A DNA stretch of 64,000 bases from Rhodobiaceae bacterium (GCA_020637895.1 JACKJP010000006.1:1-64000); one strand, 5' to 3'; shown: positions 37,330 through 48,536, counted from the stretch's first letter. Numbers and translations: made by a program. Notes: a model not told the origin generated them from the letters alone.

Positions 37330-38022
37330 ATGCTGGCTGTAGAACACGCCAACCTCCACTATGGCGCGGCCGAGGCGCTGCGCGACGTATCGGTGACCGC
37401 CGAGACGGGCATGATCACCTGCATTCTGGGCAGAAACGGCGTCGGCAAGACCAGCCTCATCCGCTCCATCGTCGGCCACCAGCCGTTGTCTTCCGGCAAG
37501 ATCATGATGGCCGAGCAGGACATCACGCGCATGGCCGGCCACGACCGGGCGCGGCTCGGCATCTCGCTGGTGCCGCAGGGGCGCGAAATCTTTCCGCTGC
37601 TGACCGTGCGCGAGAACCTACAGACGGGGTTCGCGCCGCTCAAAGGCGACAAGACGATCCCCGATTACGTGTTCGAGCTTTTCCCCGTGCTCAAGGACAT
37701 GCTCGACCGGCGCGGCGGCGATCTTTCGGGCGGCCAGCAACAGCAGCTTGCGATCGGCCGGGCGCTTACCATGCGGCCGAAGGTCCTGCTGCTGGACGAG
37801 CCGACCGAAGGCATCCAGCCTTCAATCATCAAGGATATCGGTCGGGCGATCCAGTTTCTGAAAGCCGAGTTCGGCCTGACGATCGTCCTTGTCGAACAGT
37901 ATCTCGATTTCTGCCGCGAGCTGGCCGACAAGGTCTACATCATGGACCGCGGCCAGGTGATGCATACCGGCCCGGCGGAAGATCTCGACAAGCCGGAAGT
38001 GCGCGCCCACCTGACCGTCTAA
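37330..38022 (+). CDS. urtE: Urea ABC transporter ATP-binding protein UrtE
   Basis: 230 residues, LivF-type ATPase: MLAVEHANLHYGAAEALRDV, Walker A GRNGVGKTSLIRSIVG, LVPQGREIFPLLTVRENL, signature DLSGGQQQQLAIGRALTMRP, Walker B KVLLLDEPTEGIQPSI, and LVEQYLDFCRELADKVYIMD. Last gene of the urea transporter operon. Confidence 0.97.
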   Translation: MLAVEHANLHYGAAEALRDVSVTAETGMITCILGRNGVGKTSLIRSIVGHQPLSSGKIMMAEQDITRMAGHDRARLGISLVPQGREIFPLLTVRENLQTGFAPLKGDKTIPDYVFELFPVLKDMLDRRGGDLSGGQQQQLAIGRALTMRPKVLLLDEPTEGIQPSIIKDIGRAIQFLKAEFGLTIVLVEQYLDFCRELADKVYIMDRGQVMHTGPAEDLDKPEVRAHLTV

Positions 38023-38096
38023 GGCGAGGCTGTCCTTATCTTCCAATCCTCCTGAGATGTCCCGGTCATTTCCCCTTTGCCGCAGCGACAGGGGAA

Positions 38097-38126
38097 TGGA
38101 TCGCCGGGTCAAGCCCGGCGATGACG
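38097..38126 (+). repeat. Palindromic intergenic repeat, copy 1
   Basis: This 30-base unit contains GCCGGGTCAAGCCCGGC, itself a near-perfect hairpin, flanked by TGGATC and GATGACG. It is the first of two copies in opposite orientation between urtE and xerC. Similar GC-rich palindromes recur between genes in many rhizobial genomes. Confidence 0.7.
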
Positions 38127-38159
38127 CTTGCGCGAATGCTCTGGCCGCCCCTTATGAGC

Positions 38160-38189
38160 CGTCATTGCCCGGCCTGACCGGGCAATCCA
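38160..38189 (-). repeat. Palindromic intergenic repeat, copy 2 (inverted)
   Basis: Read on the minus strand this is the same 30-base unit as copy 1 with five differences, several of them paired so that the internal stem (GCCCGGTCAGGCCGGGC) is preserved. The two copies, 33 bases apart and inverted, form a larger REP/BIME-like structure in the gap between converging urtE and xerC. Confidence 0.7.
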
Positions 38190-38234
38190 TACCGCAAGAA
38201 GTGCCGCGGATTCGGAGCGTCGTTGCGTAGCAGG

Positions 38235-39239
38235 TCAGCCCGCTTTCCTCGCCCTTGGATGGGCGGTTTCGTAAACGCTGAGCAGGCGCGCTTCGTCGAT
38301 GGCGGTATAGACCTGCGTCGTCGACAGGCTGGCATGGCCAAGCAGTTCCTGAATTGCGCGAAGGTCGCCGCCGCGCGACAGCAGATGCGTCGCGAAGGAA
38401 TGGCGCAGGGCATGGGGCGTTGCCGAGTCCGGCAGGCCGAGCGCGCCGCGCAGGCTTTCCATGCGCCGCTGTATCGTGCGTGCGTCGAGCGGCCCGCCGC
38501 GCACGCCGCGGAAGATCGCCTCGTCGTCGTCAAGCGCATGCGGCAGGAGATCAAGATATTCGGCAATCGCCGCGCGTACCGCCGGCAGGACGGGCACCAG
38601 CCGCGTCTTGCCGCCCTTGCCGGTGATGGTGAGGATGTCGCCGCGGCCCGTCTTCGGCACATCGCGCAGCGTGATGGACAGTGCTTCGGAAATGCGCAGG
38701 CCGCAGCCGTAAAGAAGTCCCAGAACGGCGGCATCGCGCGCCACAACCCAGGGCTCGCCACCATCAACAGCGATGGTTGCGGCGTCTATCACGCTGCGCG
38801 CGGCAGGGGCGGCGATGGGCTTGGGCAGGCTTTTGGGCTTCTTGGGGCCGCGCAGACCGGCAAGGGCATTCGAGGCAATGCTGCGGTCGACCTGCAGGTA
38901 GCGATAGAAGGAGCGGATGGCGGCAATGGCGCGCGAGAGAGAACGCGGCTGGATCCCCTGCATCCGGCGCTGGCTGAGGAAGGCGCGGATGTCGCGGGCG
39001 GTCAGCGCCGCCATGTCCTTCAGCGCCGGTGGCTTGCCGAGGTGATCGGTCAGGAACAGGCAGAACTGCGAAAGATCGCGCCCATAGGCTTCGGTCGTGT
39101 TGGGGGAAAGACGCCGTTCGATTCCGAGCTTGTCCAGCCAGCCGGCAGCTGCCGCCGCACAATCGGGTGCGGCGGGGAAATCGTCGATGCGCGTGTCATC
39201 CCGTCCCATGGCATCAGTCTCGCCAATACGGATTGACAA
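38235..39239 (-). CDS. xerC: Tyrosine recombinase XerC
   Basis: 334 residues. N-terminal SAM-like DNA-binding domain (LSPNTTEAYGRDLSQFCLFL), then the catalytic domain with Arg in YGCGLRISEALS, Lys in ITGKGGKTRLVPVLP, HALRHSFATHLL (HxxR), LGHASLSTTQVYT with the second His and the nucleophilic Tyr. XerC/D resolve chromosome dimers at dif. Placement next to priA is where alphaproteobacteria keep XerC, so I choose C over D; it is a housekeeping gene and not a phage integrase. It is downstream of fsa on the same strand. Confidence 0.87.
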   Translation of the reverse strand: MSIRIGETDAMGRDDTRIDDFPAAPDCAAAAAGWLDKLGIERRLSPNTTEAYGRDLSQFCLFLTDHLGKPPALKDMAALTARDIRAFLSQRRMQGIQPRSLSRAIAAIRSFYRYLQVDRSIASNALAGLRGPKKPKSLPKPIAAPAARSVIDAATIAVDGGEPWVVARDAAVLGLLYGCGLRISEALSITLRDVPKTGRGDILTITGKGGKTRLVPVLPAVRAAIAEYLDLLPHALDDDEAIFRGVRGGPLDARTIQRRMESLRGALGLPDSATPHALRHSFATHLLSRGGDLRAIQELLGHASLSTTQVYTAIDEARLLSVYETAHPRARKAG

Positions 39240-39263
39240 ATCCTGACCGCCGGCGCGGCCGGA

Positions 39264-39917
39264 TCACAGAATGCTCTGGCCGGTCTTCTTCCAGTCCGCG
39301 AGGAAGGCGTCGAGGCCCTTGTCTGTCAGGGGGTGCGCGGCGAGCTGGGGAATGATGTTCGGTGGGATCGTCGCGACATCGGCGCCGACAAGCGCGGCCA
39401 GCTTCACATGGTTCACGGTGCGGATGGAGGCCGCCAGGATCTCGGTGGCGTAGGCGTAGTTGTCGTAGATCGTGCGGATTTCCTCGATCAGTTCCATGCC
39501 GTCGAGGCCGATGTCGTCGAGCCGCCCGATGAACGGGGATATGAAGGTTGCGCCCGCCTTGGCGGCGAGCAGCGCCTGATTGGCCGAGAAGCAGAGCGTG
39601 ACGTTCACCATGGTGCCCTCGCCGGTCAGCGTCCGGCAGGCCTTCAGCCCGTCCATCGTCAGCGGCACCTTGACTGCGACATTCTTGGCGATCTTGGCCA
39701 GATGGCGTCCTTCGGCGATCATCTGTTCGGCCTCGGTCGCCGCCACTTCGGCGCTGACCGGGCCTTCGACCAGCCCGCAGATTTCGGCGATGACTTCCTT
39801 GAAGTCGCGGCCCGACTTGGCGATGAGCGAGGGGTTGGTCGTCACGCCGTCGATGAGGCCGGAGGCGGCAAGCTCGGCAATCGCCTTCGTATCGGCGGTG
39901 TCGATGAAGAATTTCAT
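39264..39917 (-). CDS. fsa: Fructose-6-phosphate aldolase/transaldolase (short type)
   Basis: 217 residues: MKFFIDTADTKAIAELAASG, GVTTNPSLIAKSGRDFKEVI, the Schiff-base lysine in VAVKVPLTMDGLKA, NVTLCFSANQALLAAKAGAT, FISPFIGRLDDIG. This is the TalC/FSA-type short transaldolase. It transfers dihydroxyacetone or cleaves fructose-6-phosphate; the transaldolase role is more likely in an organism relying on the pentose-phosphate pathway. Divergent from priA. Confidence 0.92.
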   Translation of the reverse strand: MKFFIDTADTKAIAELAASGLIDGVTTNPSLIAKSGRDFKEVIAEICGLVEGPVSAEVAATEAEQMIAEGRHLAKIAKNVAVKVPLTMDGLKACRTLTGEGTMVNVTLCFSANQALLAAKAGATFISPFIGRLDDIGLDGMELIEEIRTIYDNYAYATEILAASIRTVNHVKLAALVGADVATIPPNIIPQLAAHPLTDKGLDAFLADWKKTGQSIL

Positions 39918-40054
39918 GAGGTATCCCTGGATCTTCTATGTTTGGGCAATGGCCGCTTGCCATGGGCGGCGGCGCTTGCCAGTCCTTTATCCTATTTTGA
40001 CGGCGAAAGGCAGCCCGCCGATTCGGAACGCAGCCGGCGGATATAGAGGAACGG

Positions 40055-42225
40055 ATGGACGAGACAGCGACAGTCCCGGTGCTGCTGGCAAGCCTCTTCG
40101 ACCAGCCGTTCACCTATGCGCTGCCCGAGGGCGCCGCGCCGCAGCCCGGCGCGCTTGTCGCCGCGCCGCTGGGAAGCCGCCTGCTTGCCGGCGCCGTCTG
40201 GCCGGGCGAGTGCGACAGCGTCGATCCGGCCAAGCTGAAATCCATTGCCGAGATCCTGCCGCTGCCGCCGCTGGACGAGAAGCTCGTTTCCTTCGTCAAC
40301 TGGGTTGCTGACTACACGCTGGTGCCGAGGGGCCAGGTCCTGCGCATGGTGCTGCGCGGGATCGACAGTTTCGAACCGGAGGCCCCGGTCATGGCCTATC
40401 GCGAGACCGGTGCGCTTCCCGAACGCATGACGCCGGCGCGCGAGAAGGTGCTGGCCGCTGCGCAAGGCGGGCTTGCCTGGCCGAAATCGGCGCTGGCAAA
40501 GGAAGCCCAGGTGACCGCCTCGGTGATCGACGGGCTGGTTGCGGCCGGGGCGCTTGAAGCCATCGAGGTTCCGCCGCCCCCGGCATTGACGCGCCCCCAT
40601 CCGGACCATGAGCCGCCAACGCTGTCCAGCGAGCAGCAGACCGTTGCCGAAAAACTGCGCGCGTTGCCGGGCGCCGGCTTTTCGGTCTGTCTGCTCGACG
40701 GCGTGACCGGATCCGGCAAGACGGAAGTCTATTTCGAAGCCGTCGCCGAAGCGGTGGCGCAGGGGCGCTCGGTGCTGATCCTGCTGCCGGAGATCGCCTT
40801 GACCGGACAGTTTCTGGACCGGTTCGAGGCGCGTTTCGGCGAACGGCCCGGCGAATGGCACAGCCAGGTCTCCCCCAAGAAGCGGGCCAGGATCTGGCGG
40901 GCCCTGATGGAGGGGAAAGGCGGCGTGATCGTGGGCGCGCGGTCGGCCCTGTTCCTGCCGTTCCGCGATCTGGGGCTGATCGTGGTCGATGAAGAGCACG
41001 ATGCCGCCTACAAGCAGGAAGAACAGGCGATCTATCATGCCCGCGACATGGCGGTCGTGCGGGCGAGGATCGAGGGGGTGCCGGTCATCCTGTCGTCGGC
41101 AACGCCTTCCGTGGAGAGCCGCGCCAATTGCGAACTGGGCCGGTATACGCGGCTGGAGCTGCCGGAACGGTTCGGCGAGGCGAGGAGGCCCGATATCCGG
41201 GCCGTGGACCTTCGCGTTGACCCGCCCGAGCCCGGCCGGTTTCTGTCGCAGCCGGCTGTGGAGGCTTTGGCGGCGGCGGTGCAGCGCGGCGAGCAGGGAC
41301 TGCTCTTTCTCAACAGGCGCGGCTATGCGCCGCTGACGCTGTGCCGGCGCTGCGGCTTTCGTTTCGATTGTCCCAATTGCACCGCATGGCTGGTGGAGCA
41401 CCGGTTTCGCGGCGAACTCGTCTGTCACCATTGCGGCCACCGCCACAGGGTTCCCAAGCACTGCCCATCCTGCGATGCGGAAGATTCGCTCGTCGCCTGC
41501 GGTCCGGGTGTGGAGCGCATCGCCGAGGAAGTCGCCGAGCGTTTCCCCGGCCTGCGATACACGATCCTCTCAAGCGACATGGCGCCCGGTATCCGATTTC
41601 TCCGGGAGAAGCTCGCCGCCATCGAACGCGGCGAGGTCGACCTCTCGTCATCGGCACGCAGATCGTCGCCAAGGGCCACGATTTTCCCGGCATGACGGCG
41701 GTCGTCGTGGTCGACGGCGATATCGGCCTTGCGGCCTCCGACCCGCGCGCGGCGGAGCGGAGCTTCCAGACACTGGAACAGGTCGTGGGCCGGGCTGGAA
41801 GGCGCGGCGGTTTGTCGCACGGCCTCATCCAGACCTATCAACCCGACCATCCGGTGATGCGGGCCATCGTCGCACAGGACCGCGAAGCCTTCTATGCCAG
41901 CGAGATCGCACTGCGGCGGGAGGCGCGGCTTGCGCCCTTCGGAAGGCTGGCGGCGATCATCGTTTCGGGCAAGGAGCGCGGCGAAACGGAATCCTATGCG
42001 CGGGCGATCGCGCGGTCCGCGCCGCGGGTTGAAAATGTTGACGTTCTGGGGCCGGCCGAGGCGGCGCTTGCGATCATCCGGGGGCGGAGCCGGTTCCGAT
42101 TGCTGGTCAAGGCGCCACGCCAGTTCGATCTTCCGACCTTCCTTCGTGGGTGGCTTGCCGCCGCGCCGAGCCCGCGCGGCAGTCTCCGACTGGCTGTCGA
42201 TATCGATCCGGTCAGCTTCCTGTAG
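40055..42225 (+). CDS. priA: Primosomal helicase PriA, one frameshift
   Basis: The corrected product is ~722 residues. N-terminal DNA-binding region VPVLLASLFDQPFTYALPEG; Walker A LDGVTGSGKTEVYFEAVAEA; DEEH box LIVVDEEHDAAYKQEE; LSSATPSVES; zinc-binding cysteines CRRCGFRFDCPNCTAWLV and CHHCGHRHRVPKHCPSCD; motif V/VI in GTQIVAKGHDFPGMTAVVVV and QVVGRAGRRGG. A two-base insertion near 41643 breaks DLVIGTQ. PriA restarts stalled replication forks; the break is probably sequence error because both halves are fully conserved. Confidence 0.92.
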
Positions 42226-42476
42226 TGTTTTACGGGCGGCGCTGCACCGGCAATAGGGCGATGACGAATTGTGGCGCGATACGTCAAATAGGCATGATTC
42301 CAGTGCGGGCCCATGTTGCCCCGCAAAAAGGGTTGTGCTAGTCAAGCCGCGAATACGGGGGCAATGCATGGTACACGCCGACATCCCTCGATAAATTGAT
42401 AATAAACATCAATGACTTAGATTGATCCATCCGGATCGTCGGGTCGATGTGCCAACACGGACAGAGAGCGTCACGG

Positions 42477-43036
42477 GTGAGCGGCGATATTTCGATCGTT
42501 TCCGGCGTAGCAGGCCGGTATGCCACGGCACTTTTCGAGCTTGCGCTTGAAGAGCGCAAAATCGACGAAGTTTCCAAGGATCTCGGTCGCTTCGATGCGT
42601 TGATCGAGGGCAGTGAGGATCTTCAGCGCCTTGTGCGTTCGCCCGTCTTCGGTGCGGGCGAGCAGGCGAGCGCGATCGACGCGCTGCTGAAGAAGGCGGG
42701 AATTGCCGGCATCGCCGCCAATTTCATCCGACTCATCGCGCGCAACCGTCGTCTTTTCGTGTTTCAGGACATGGTCCGCGCCTTCGCCGCTCTGGTGTCC
42801 GAGCACCGCGGCGAGATCAATGCCGAAGTGACATCGGCCGCGCCGCTCAGCGCCGCGCAGGTCAAGTCGCTGAAGGAATCGCTCAAGAAGGCGATGGGCA
42901 AGGATGTTTCCCTTAACGAGCGGGTGGATGCCGCGCTGATCGGCGGGCTGATCGTCAAGGTCGGCAGCCGGATGATCGATACATCCATTCGCACCAAACT
43001 CGATTCACTCAAGCTTGCAATGAAAGAGGTCGGCTG

Positions 43037-43037
<1 letters not shown>
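42477..43037 (+). CDS. atpH: ATP synthase delta subunit
   Basis: 186 residues from a GTG start: VSGDISIVSGVAGRYATALF, LVRSPVFGAGEQASAIDALL, NFIRLIARNRRLFVFQDMVR, VTSAAPLSAAQVKSLKESL, DAALIGGLIVKVGSRMIDTS. It joins F1 to the F0 peripheral stalk. The GTG is chosen because alphaproteobacterial AtpH begins with this S-x-I-S segment. First gene of the F1 operon; the next gene overlaps at TGATG. A 250-base gap lies upstream with no gene, presumably holding the promoter. Confidence 0.95.
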
Positions 43038-44566
<1,529 letters not shown>

Positions 44567-44608
44567 TCGGCCGATCGGTTGAGGACTTAAAGGGCAGGAC
44601 CTGAACGT

Positions 44609-45478
44609 ATGGCGTCTCTCAAGGATCTGAGAAACCGGATCGCCTCGGTCAAGGCGACGCAGAAGATCACCAAGGCCATGCAGATGGTGGCCGCGGCGAA
44701 GCTGCGGCGCGCCCAGATGGCCGCTGAATCCGCCCGCCCCTATGCGGAGCGGATGGCAACGGTGATGGCAAACCTTTCCGTGCCGTTCATCGGCAAGGAA
44801 GGCGCGCCCGTCCTGCTCGCCGGCACTGGCCGTGACCAGGTGCACCTGCTTCTGGTCTGCACGGCCGACCGTGGCCTTTGCGGCGCCTTCAATTCTTCGA
44901 TTGCCCGCAAGGCGCGCGATCATGCCAACCGGCTTCTGGCCGAGGGCAAGGAAGTAAAGTTCTTCTGCGTCGGTCAGAAGGGCTATGACGTCCTGCGCCG
45001 CATCTTCCCCAAGCATATCGTCGAGTTCGTCTCGCAGCGCGCGGTCAAGCAGATCGGTTACGGCGAAGCGGAGGCAATCAGCGAAACGCTGCAGCTCATG
45101 TTCGCCAATGGCGACTTCGACGTGGCGACACTGTTCTACTCGCAGTTCAAGTCGGTGATCAGCCAGATCCCGACCGCGCACCAGCTCATTCCGGCGACCG
45201 TGCCGGAGGGCATGGAGACGGCGACCGTCTATGAGTACGAGCCGGAAGAAAGCGAAATTCTCGCCGATATCCTGCCGCGCAACCTGACCGTTCAGATTTT
45301 CCGGGCGCTGCTGGAAAATGTTGCTGGCGAGATGGGCGCGAAAATGTCGGCGATGGACAACGCCACGCGCAATGCCGGTGAGATGATCGACAAGCTGACG
45401 ATCACCTACAACAGGCAGCGTCAGGCGCAGATCACCAAGGAACTGATTGAAATCATTTCGGGCGCCGAAGCGCTCTAG
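44609..45478 (+). CDS. atpG: ATP synthase gamma subunit
   Basis: 289 residues: MASLKDLRNRIASVKATQKI, MQMVAAAKLRRAQMAAESAR, CTADRGLCGAFNSSIARKA, and the C-terminal helix MSAMDNATRNAGEMIDKLTI with NRQRQAQITKELIEIISGAE. The rotating central stalk of F1. Intact. Confidence 0.98.
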   Translation: MASLKDLRNRIASVKATQKITKAMQMVAAAKLRRAQMAAESARPYAERMATVMANLSVPFIGKEGAPVLLAGTGRDQVHLLLVCTADRGLCGAFNSSIARKARDHANRLLAEGKEVKFFCVGQKGYDVLRRIFPKHIVEFVSQRAVKQIGYGEAEAISETLQLMFANGDFDVATLFYSQFKSVISQIPTAHQLIPATVPEGMETATVYEYEPEESEILADILPRNLTVQIFRALLENVAGEMGAKMSAMDNATRNAGEMIDKLTITYNRQRQAQITKELIEIISGAEAL

Positions 45479-45505
45479 AATATCTGTTTGACGAGGAACG
45501 AGACC

Positions 45506-47014
45506 ATGGCGAGACAGACCACTCCCAAAACCGCGGCCAAGAAGCCCGCGGCCAAGGCGGCTCCGAAGAGTGCTGCCACTACCTCGGCTTCCGGTTCGGT
45601 GGGAAAGGGAACGATTTCCCAGGTCACCGGCGCCGTCGTCGACGTGCGCTTCACCGGCGAACTGCCGCCCATCCTGAACGCGCTGGAAACCGACAATGGC
45701 GGCAACCGGCTCGTGCTCGAAGTGGCGCAGCATCTGGGCGAGAACGCTGTCCGCACCATCGCGATGGACTCCACCGAAGGTCTGGTCCGCGGCCAGCCCG
45801 TGACCGATACCGGCGCACCGATCATGGTGCCGGTCGGCGACGAGACGCTCGGCCGCATCATGAACGTCATCGGCGAGCCGGTTGACGAAGCGGGCCCGAT
45901 CAAGACCAAGACGACCCGCGCGATCCACCAGGAAGCGCCAGCCTATGTCGATCAGTCGACGGAAGCTGAAATTCTCGTGACAGGCATCAAGGTCGTCGAC
46001 CTGCTGGCACCGTACGCCAAGGGCGGCAAGATCGGCCTGTTCGGCGGCGCAGGCGTCGGCAAGACCGTGCTCATCATGGAACTGATCAACAACGTCGCGA
46101 AAGCGCATGGCGGTTATTCAGTGTTCGCCGGCGTCGGCGAGCGTACCCGCGAAGGCAACGACCTCTATCATGAAATGATCGAGTCGGGCGTGAACAAGCA
46201 TGGCGGCGGCGGCGGCTCGAAGGCCGCGCTCGTCTACGGCCAGATGAACGAGCCTCCCGGCGCGCGCGCGCGTGTTGCGCTCAGCGGTCTGACGGTCGCC
46301 GAGCACTTCCGCGATCAGGGTCAGGACGTGCTCTTCTTCGTCGACAATATTTTCCGCTTCACGCAGGCCGGCTCGGAAGTGTCGGCGCTGCTCGGCCGTA
46401 TTCCTTCGGCGGTGGGCTATCAGCCGACGCTGGCGACCGACATGGGCGCCATGCAGGAGCGCATCACGACCACGACCAAGGGCTCGATCACCTCGGTGCA
46501 GGCCATTTACGTGCCGGCCGACGATCTGACCGACCCGGCGCCGGCCACCTCGTTTGCCCATCTTGACGCGACGACGGTGCTTAACCGCGCGATCGCCGAA
46601 AAGGGCATCTACCCGGCCGTCGACCCGCTCGACTCCACTTCACGCATGCTCGATCCGCGCATCATCGGCGACGAGCATTACGAGACCGCCCGTCGCGTTC
46701 AGGAAATTCTGCAGCGCTACAAGGCACTCCAGGACATCATCGCCATTCTGGGCATGGACGAGCTGTCGGAAGAAGACAAGCTGACGGTCGCGCGCGCCCG
46801 CAAGATCGAGCGCTTCCTCTCGCAGCCCTTCTTCGTCGCCGAAGTCTTCACCGGTTCGCCGGGCAAGCTGGTCGACCTCGCCGATACCATCAAGGGCTTC
46901 AAGGGCCTTTGCGACGGCGATTACGACCATCTTCCGGAAGTCGCCTTCTACCTCGTCGGCACGATCGAGGAAGCCATCGAGAAGGCCCAGAAGCTGGCAG
47001 CTGAAGCGGCCTAA
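45506..47014 (+). CDS. atpD: ATP synthase beta subunit with Ala/Lys-rich N-terminal extension
   Basis: 502 residues from MARQTTPKTAAKKPAAKAAP, an extension of about 30 residues rich in A, K, S and T before the conserved GTISQVTGAVVDVRF. Then P-loop GLFGGAGVGKTVLIMELIN, GERTREGNDLYHEM, and DELSEEDKLTVARARKIERF. Catalytic subunit of F1. Such N-terminal extensions are known in Brucella- and Mesorhizobium-type AtpD. The ATG at 45506 has GAGGAACGAG upstream. Confidence 0.98.
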   Translation: MARQTTPKTAAKKPAAKAAPKSAATTSASGSVGKGTISQVTGAVVDVRFTGELPPILNALETDNGGNRLVLEVAQHLGENAVRTIAMDSTEGLVRGQPVTDTGAPIMVPVGDETLGRIMNVIGEPVDEAGPIKTKTTRAIHQEAPAYVDQSTEAEILVTGIKVVDLLAPYAKGGKIGLFGGAGVGKTVLIMELINNVAKAHGGYSVFAGVGERTREGNDLYHEMIESGVNKHGGGGGSKAALVYGQMNEPPGARARVALSGLTVAEHFRDQGQDVLFFVDNIFRFTQAGSEVSALLGRIPSAVGYQPTLATDMGAMQERITTTTKGSITSVQAIYVPADDLTDPAPATSFAHLDATTVLNRAIAEKGIYPAVDPLDSTSRMLDPRIIGDEHYETARRVQEILQRYKALQDIIAILGMDELSEEDKLTVARARKIERFLSQPFFVAEVFTGSPGKLVDLADTIKGFKGLCDGDYDHLPEVAFYLVGTIEEAIEKAQKLAAEAA

Positions 47015-47040
47015 GGCGGCCGGCAACGAAAGAACTATCC

Positions 47041-47445
47041 ATGGCGAATTTCCAGTTCGACCTCGTCAGCCCCGAACGGCTCCTTCTCTCCGCGGAAGTG
47101 GAGGAAGTCGTCGTGCCGGGTAGCGAAGGCGAATTCGGCGTGCTTGCCGAGCATACGCCGATCATCTCCACCATGCGTCCCGGCCTCGTGCGGGTACGTG
47201 GCGGAGAGGCGACTTCGGAGGCGATCTACGTCGCTGGCGGCATTGCGGAATTCAGCAACAACCAGCTGACGATCCTGGCCGAGCATGCGCTGCCCGTCAG
47301 CGAGCTAGACGCCGACAAGATCGCTGCCGAGATCAAGAACGTCGAGGAAGATATCGCCGACGCCAAGGACGAGACGGTCCGGGCGAAGGCGGAGATCCGG
47401 CTTGCCCGTCTTAAGGCATCATTGCCTTTCGCGAACGCTCGCTAG
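47041..47445 (+). CDS. atpC: ATP synthase epsilon subunit
   Basis: 134 residues: MANFQFDLVSPERLLLSAEV, PGSEGEFGVLAEHTPIISTM, RPGLVRVRGGEATSEAIYVA, GGIAEFSNNQLTILAEHALP, with the C-terminal helical hairpin. It inhibits futile ATP hydrolysis. It is the last gene of the operon, followed by a terminator. Confidence 0.97.
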   Translation: MANFQFDLVSPERLLLSAEVEEVVVPGSEGEFGVLAEHTPIISTMRPGLVRVRGGEATSEAIYVAGGIAEFSNNQLTILAEHALPVSELDADKIAAEIKNVEEDIADAKDETVRAKAEIRLARLKASLPFANAR

Positions 47446-47474
47446 CTATCGTCCTCGACAAGGCGGAATATTCA

Positions 47475-47500
47475 GGGCCGGCATTGCGCCGGCCCTTTTT
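47475..47500 (+). terminator. Intrinsic terminator of the atp operon
   Basis: GGGCCGGC, loop ATTGC, GCCGGCCC and TTTTT: a perfect 8-bp G/C stem followed by a T-run, 29 bases after the atpC stop. Confidence 0.92.
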
Positions 47501-47635
47501 CGTTCCAAAGGGCACTACTGTCCACCGGCATTGGGCTATTGAAATCCCGCTTGCCAGCACGCGGATGCGGGCGCAATCTCATCGCTGTCGGTCGCCGTCC
47601 ATCGGGATGACGGGTTGCTTCGGGGGGTAGCGATC

Positions 47636-48013
47636 ATGGGCTCGACAGCAAAATCTGCGTTGTTTCTCTTAATTTCGGTGCTTTTCTCTCTCGCGCAGGG
47701 CCTCGCCGCCAGTGCCGAGACGTTGACATGGCATTTCCGCAACGATCATCCCAACACGGTCAGCCTGGAACTCTATTCTGAGGATCGGGACCATGTCTGG
47801 CCCGGCGGGAACGAAGTCTACATTCTCGATGACGGTAACGAGATCACGATATCGATCGAATGCAATTCGGGTGAGAGTATCTGTTACGGCGCCTGGGTCA
47901 GGAACCGGTCATCGACCTATTGGGGTGTAGGGTATGACGGCGAGCAGTCTTGCGACGACTGTTGCTACACCTGCGATGGCGGGGAAACGGAACTGAGCAT
48001 TCTGGATCAGTGA
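47636..48013 (+). CDS. Small secreted cysteine-containing protein
   Basis: 125 residues. Signal peptide MGSTAKSALFLLISVLFSLA to AASAE, then a ~90-residue mature domain: TLTWHFRNDHPNTVSLELYS, WPGGNEVYILDDGNEITISI, ECNSGESICYGAWVRN and a Cys cluster QSCDDCCYTCDGGETELSIL. Six cysteines suggest disulfides or metal binding in the periplasm. The ribosome site GGGGGG precedes the ATG at 47636. I recognise no named family; function unknown. Confidence 0.72.
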   Translation: MGSTAKSALFLLISVLFSLAQGLAASAETLTWHFRNDHPNTVSLELYSEDRDHVWPGGNEVYILDDGNEITISIECNSGESICYGAWVRNRSSTYWGVGYDGEQSCDDCCYTCDGGETELSILDQ

Positions 48014-48029
48014 GCGCACTGAGCGGGCA

Positions 48030-48536
48030 CTAAGTCAGATGTGAAAACTCGGCGACGAGTGCTTCATAGACCGCTCGCTTGAAGGGCACGATCAGTTTCG
48101 GAAGGTCGGGCATCGGCTGCCACTTCCAGGACATGAACTCCGGCTTGTGGCCGCCGCCGCCCGGTTCATGAATGTCGATCTCAGAATCATCACCGGTAAA
48201 CCGCAGCACGAACCATTTCTGCTTCTGCCCGCGATAACGGCCCTTCCAGGCCTTGCCGACCAATTCGTCCGGCAGGTCATAGGTCAGCCAGTCACGGCTT
48301 TCGGCGAGCCTTTCCACCGAACGGATGCTCGTTTCCTCATAGAGTTCCCGCAGGGCACCCTGATACGGCTCCTCGCCTTCATCGATGCCGCCCTGCGGCA
48401 TCTGCCACCATTGCCCCGGGCCCTCAGGTTCGCCGGGCATGTCGGCCCGGCATCCCGTCCAGACCAGATTGTCGCGGTTCAGGAGCATCACTCCGACACA
48501 GGGGCGATAGGGCAGGTCGCTGGCGCTTTTCATCAT
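48030..48536 (-). CDS. rppH: RNA pyrophosphohydrolase (Nudix)
   Basis: 168 residues: LPYRPCVGVMLLNRDNLVW, then QWWQMPQGGIDEGEEPYQGA with the Nudix box continuing ALRELYEETSI (REx2EE catalytic glutamates), and GQKQKWFVLRFTGDDSEIDI. RppH removes pyrophosphate from the 5' end of triphosphorylated RNAs, opening them to RNase E decay. The start overlaps the upstream deacetylase stop as ATGA. Confidence 0.93.
   Translation of the reverse strand: MMKSASDLPYRPCVGVMLLNRDNLVWTGCRADMPGEPEGPGQWWQMPQGGIDEGEEPYQGALRELYEETSIRSVERLAESRDWLTYDLPDELVGKAWKGRYRGQKQKWFVLRFTGDDSEIDIHEPGGGGHKPEFMSWKWQPMPDLPKLIVPFKRAVYEALVAEFSHLT

Noticed and set aside
38235..39239. Tyrosine recombinase as a sign of a mobile element
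   Set aside because: It has the length, N-terminal domain and genomic position (next to priA and fsa) of housekeeping XerC, and no element features surround it.
47446..47635. Possible small gene between atpC and the secreted protein
   Set aside because: Apart from the terminator the stretch has no open frame with a start and ribosome site.
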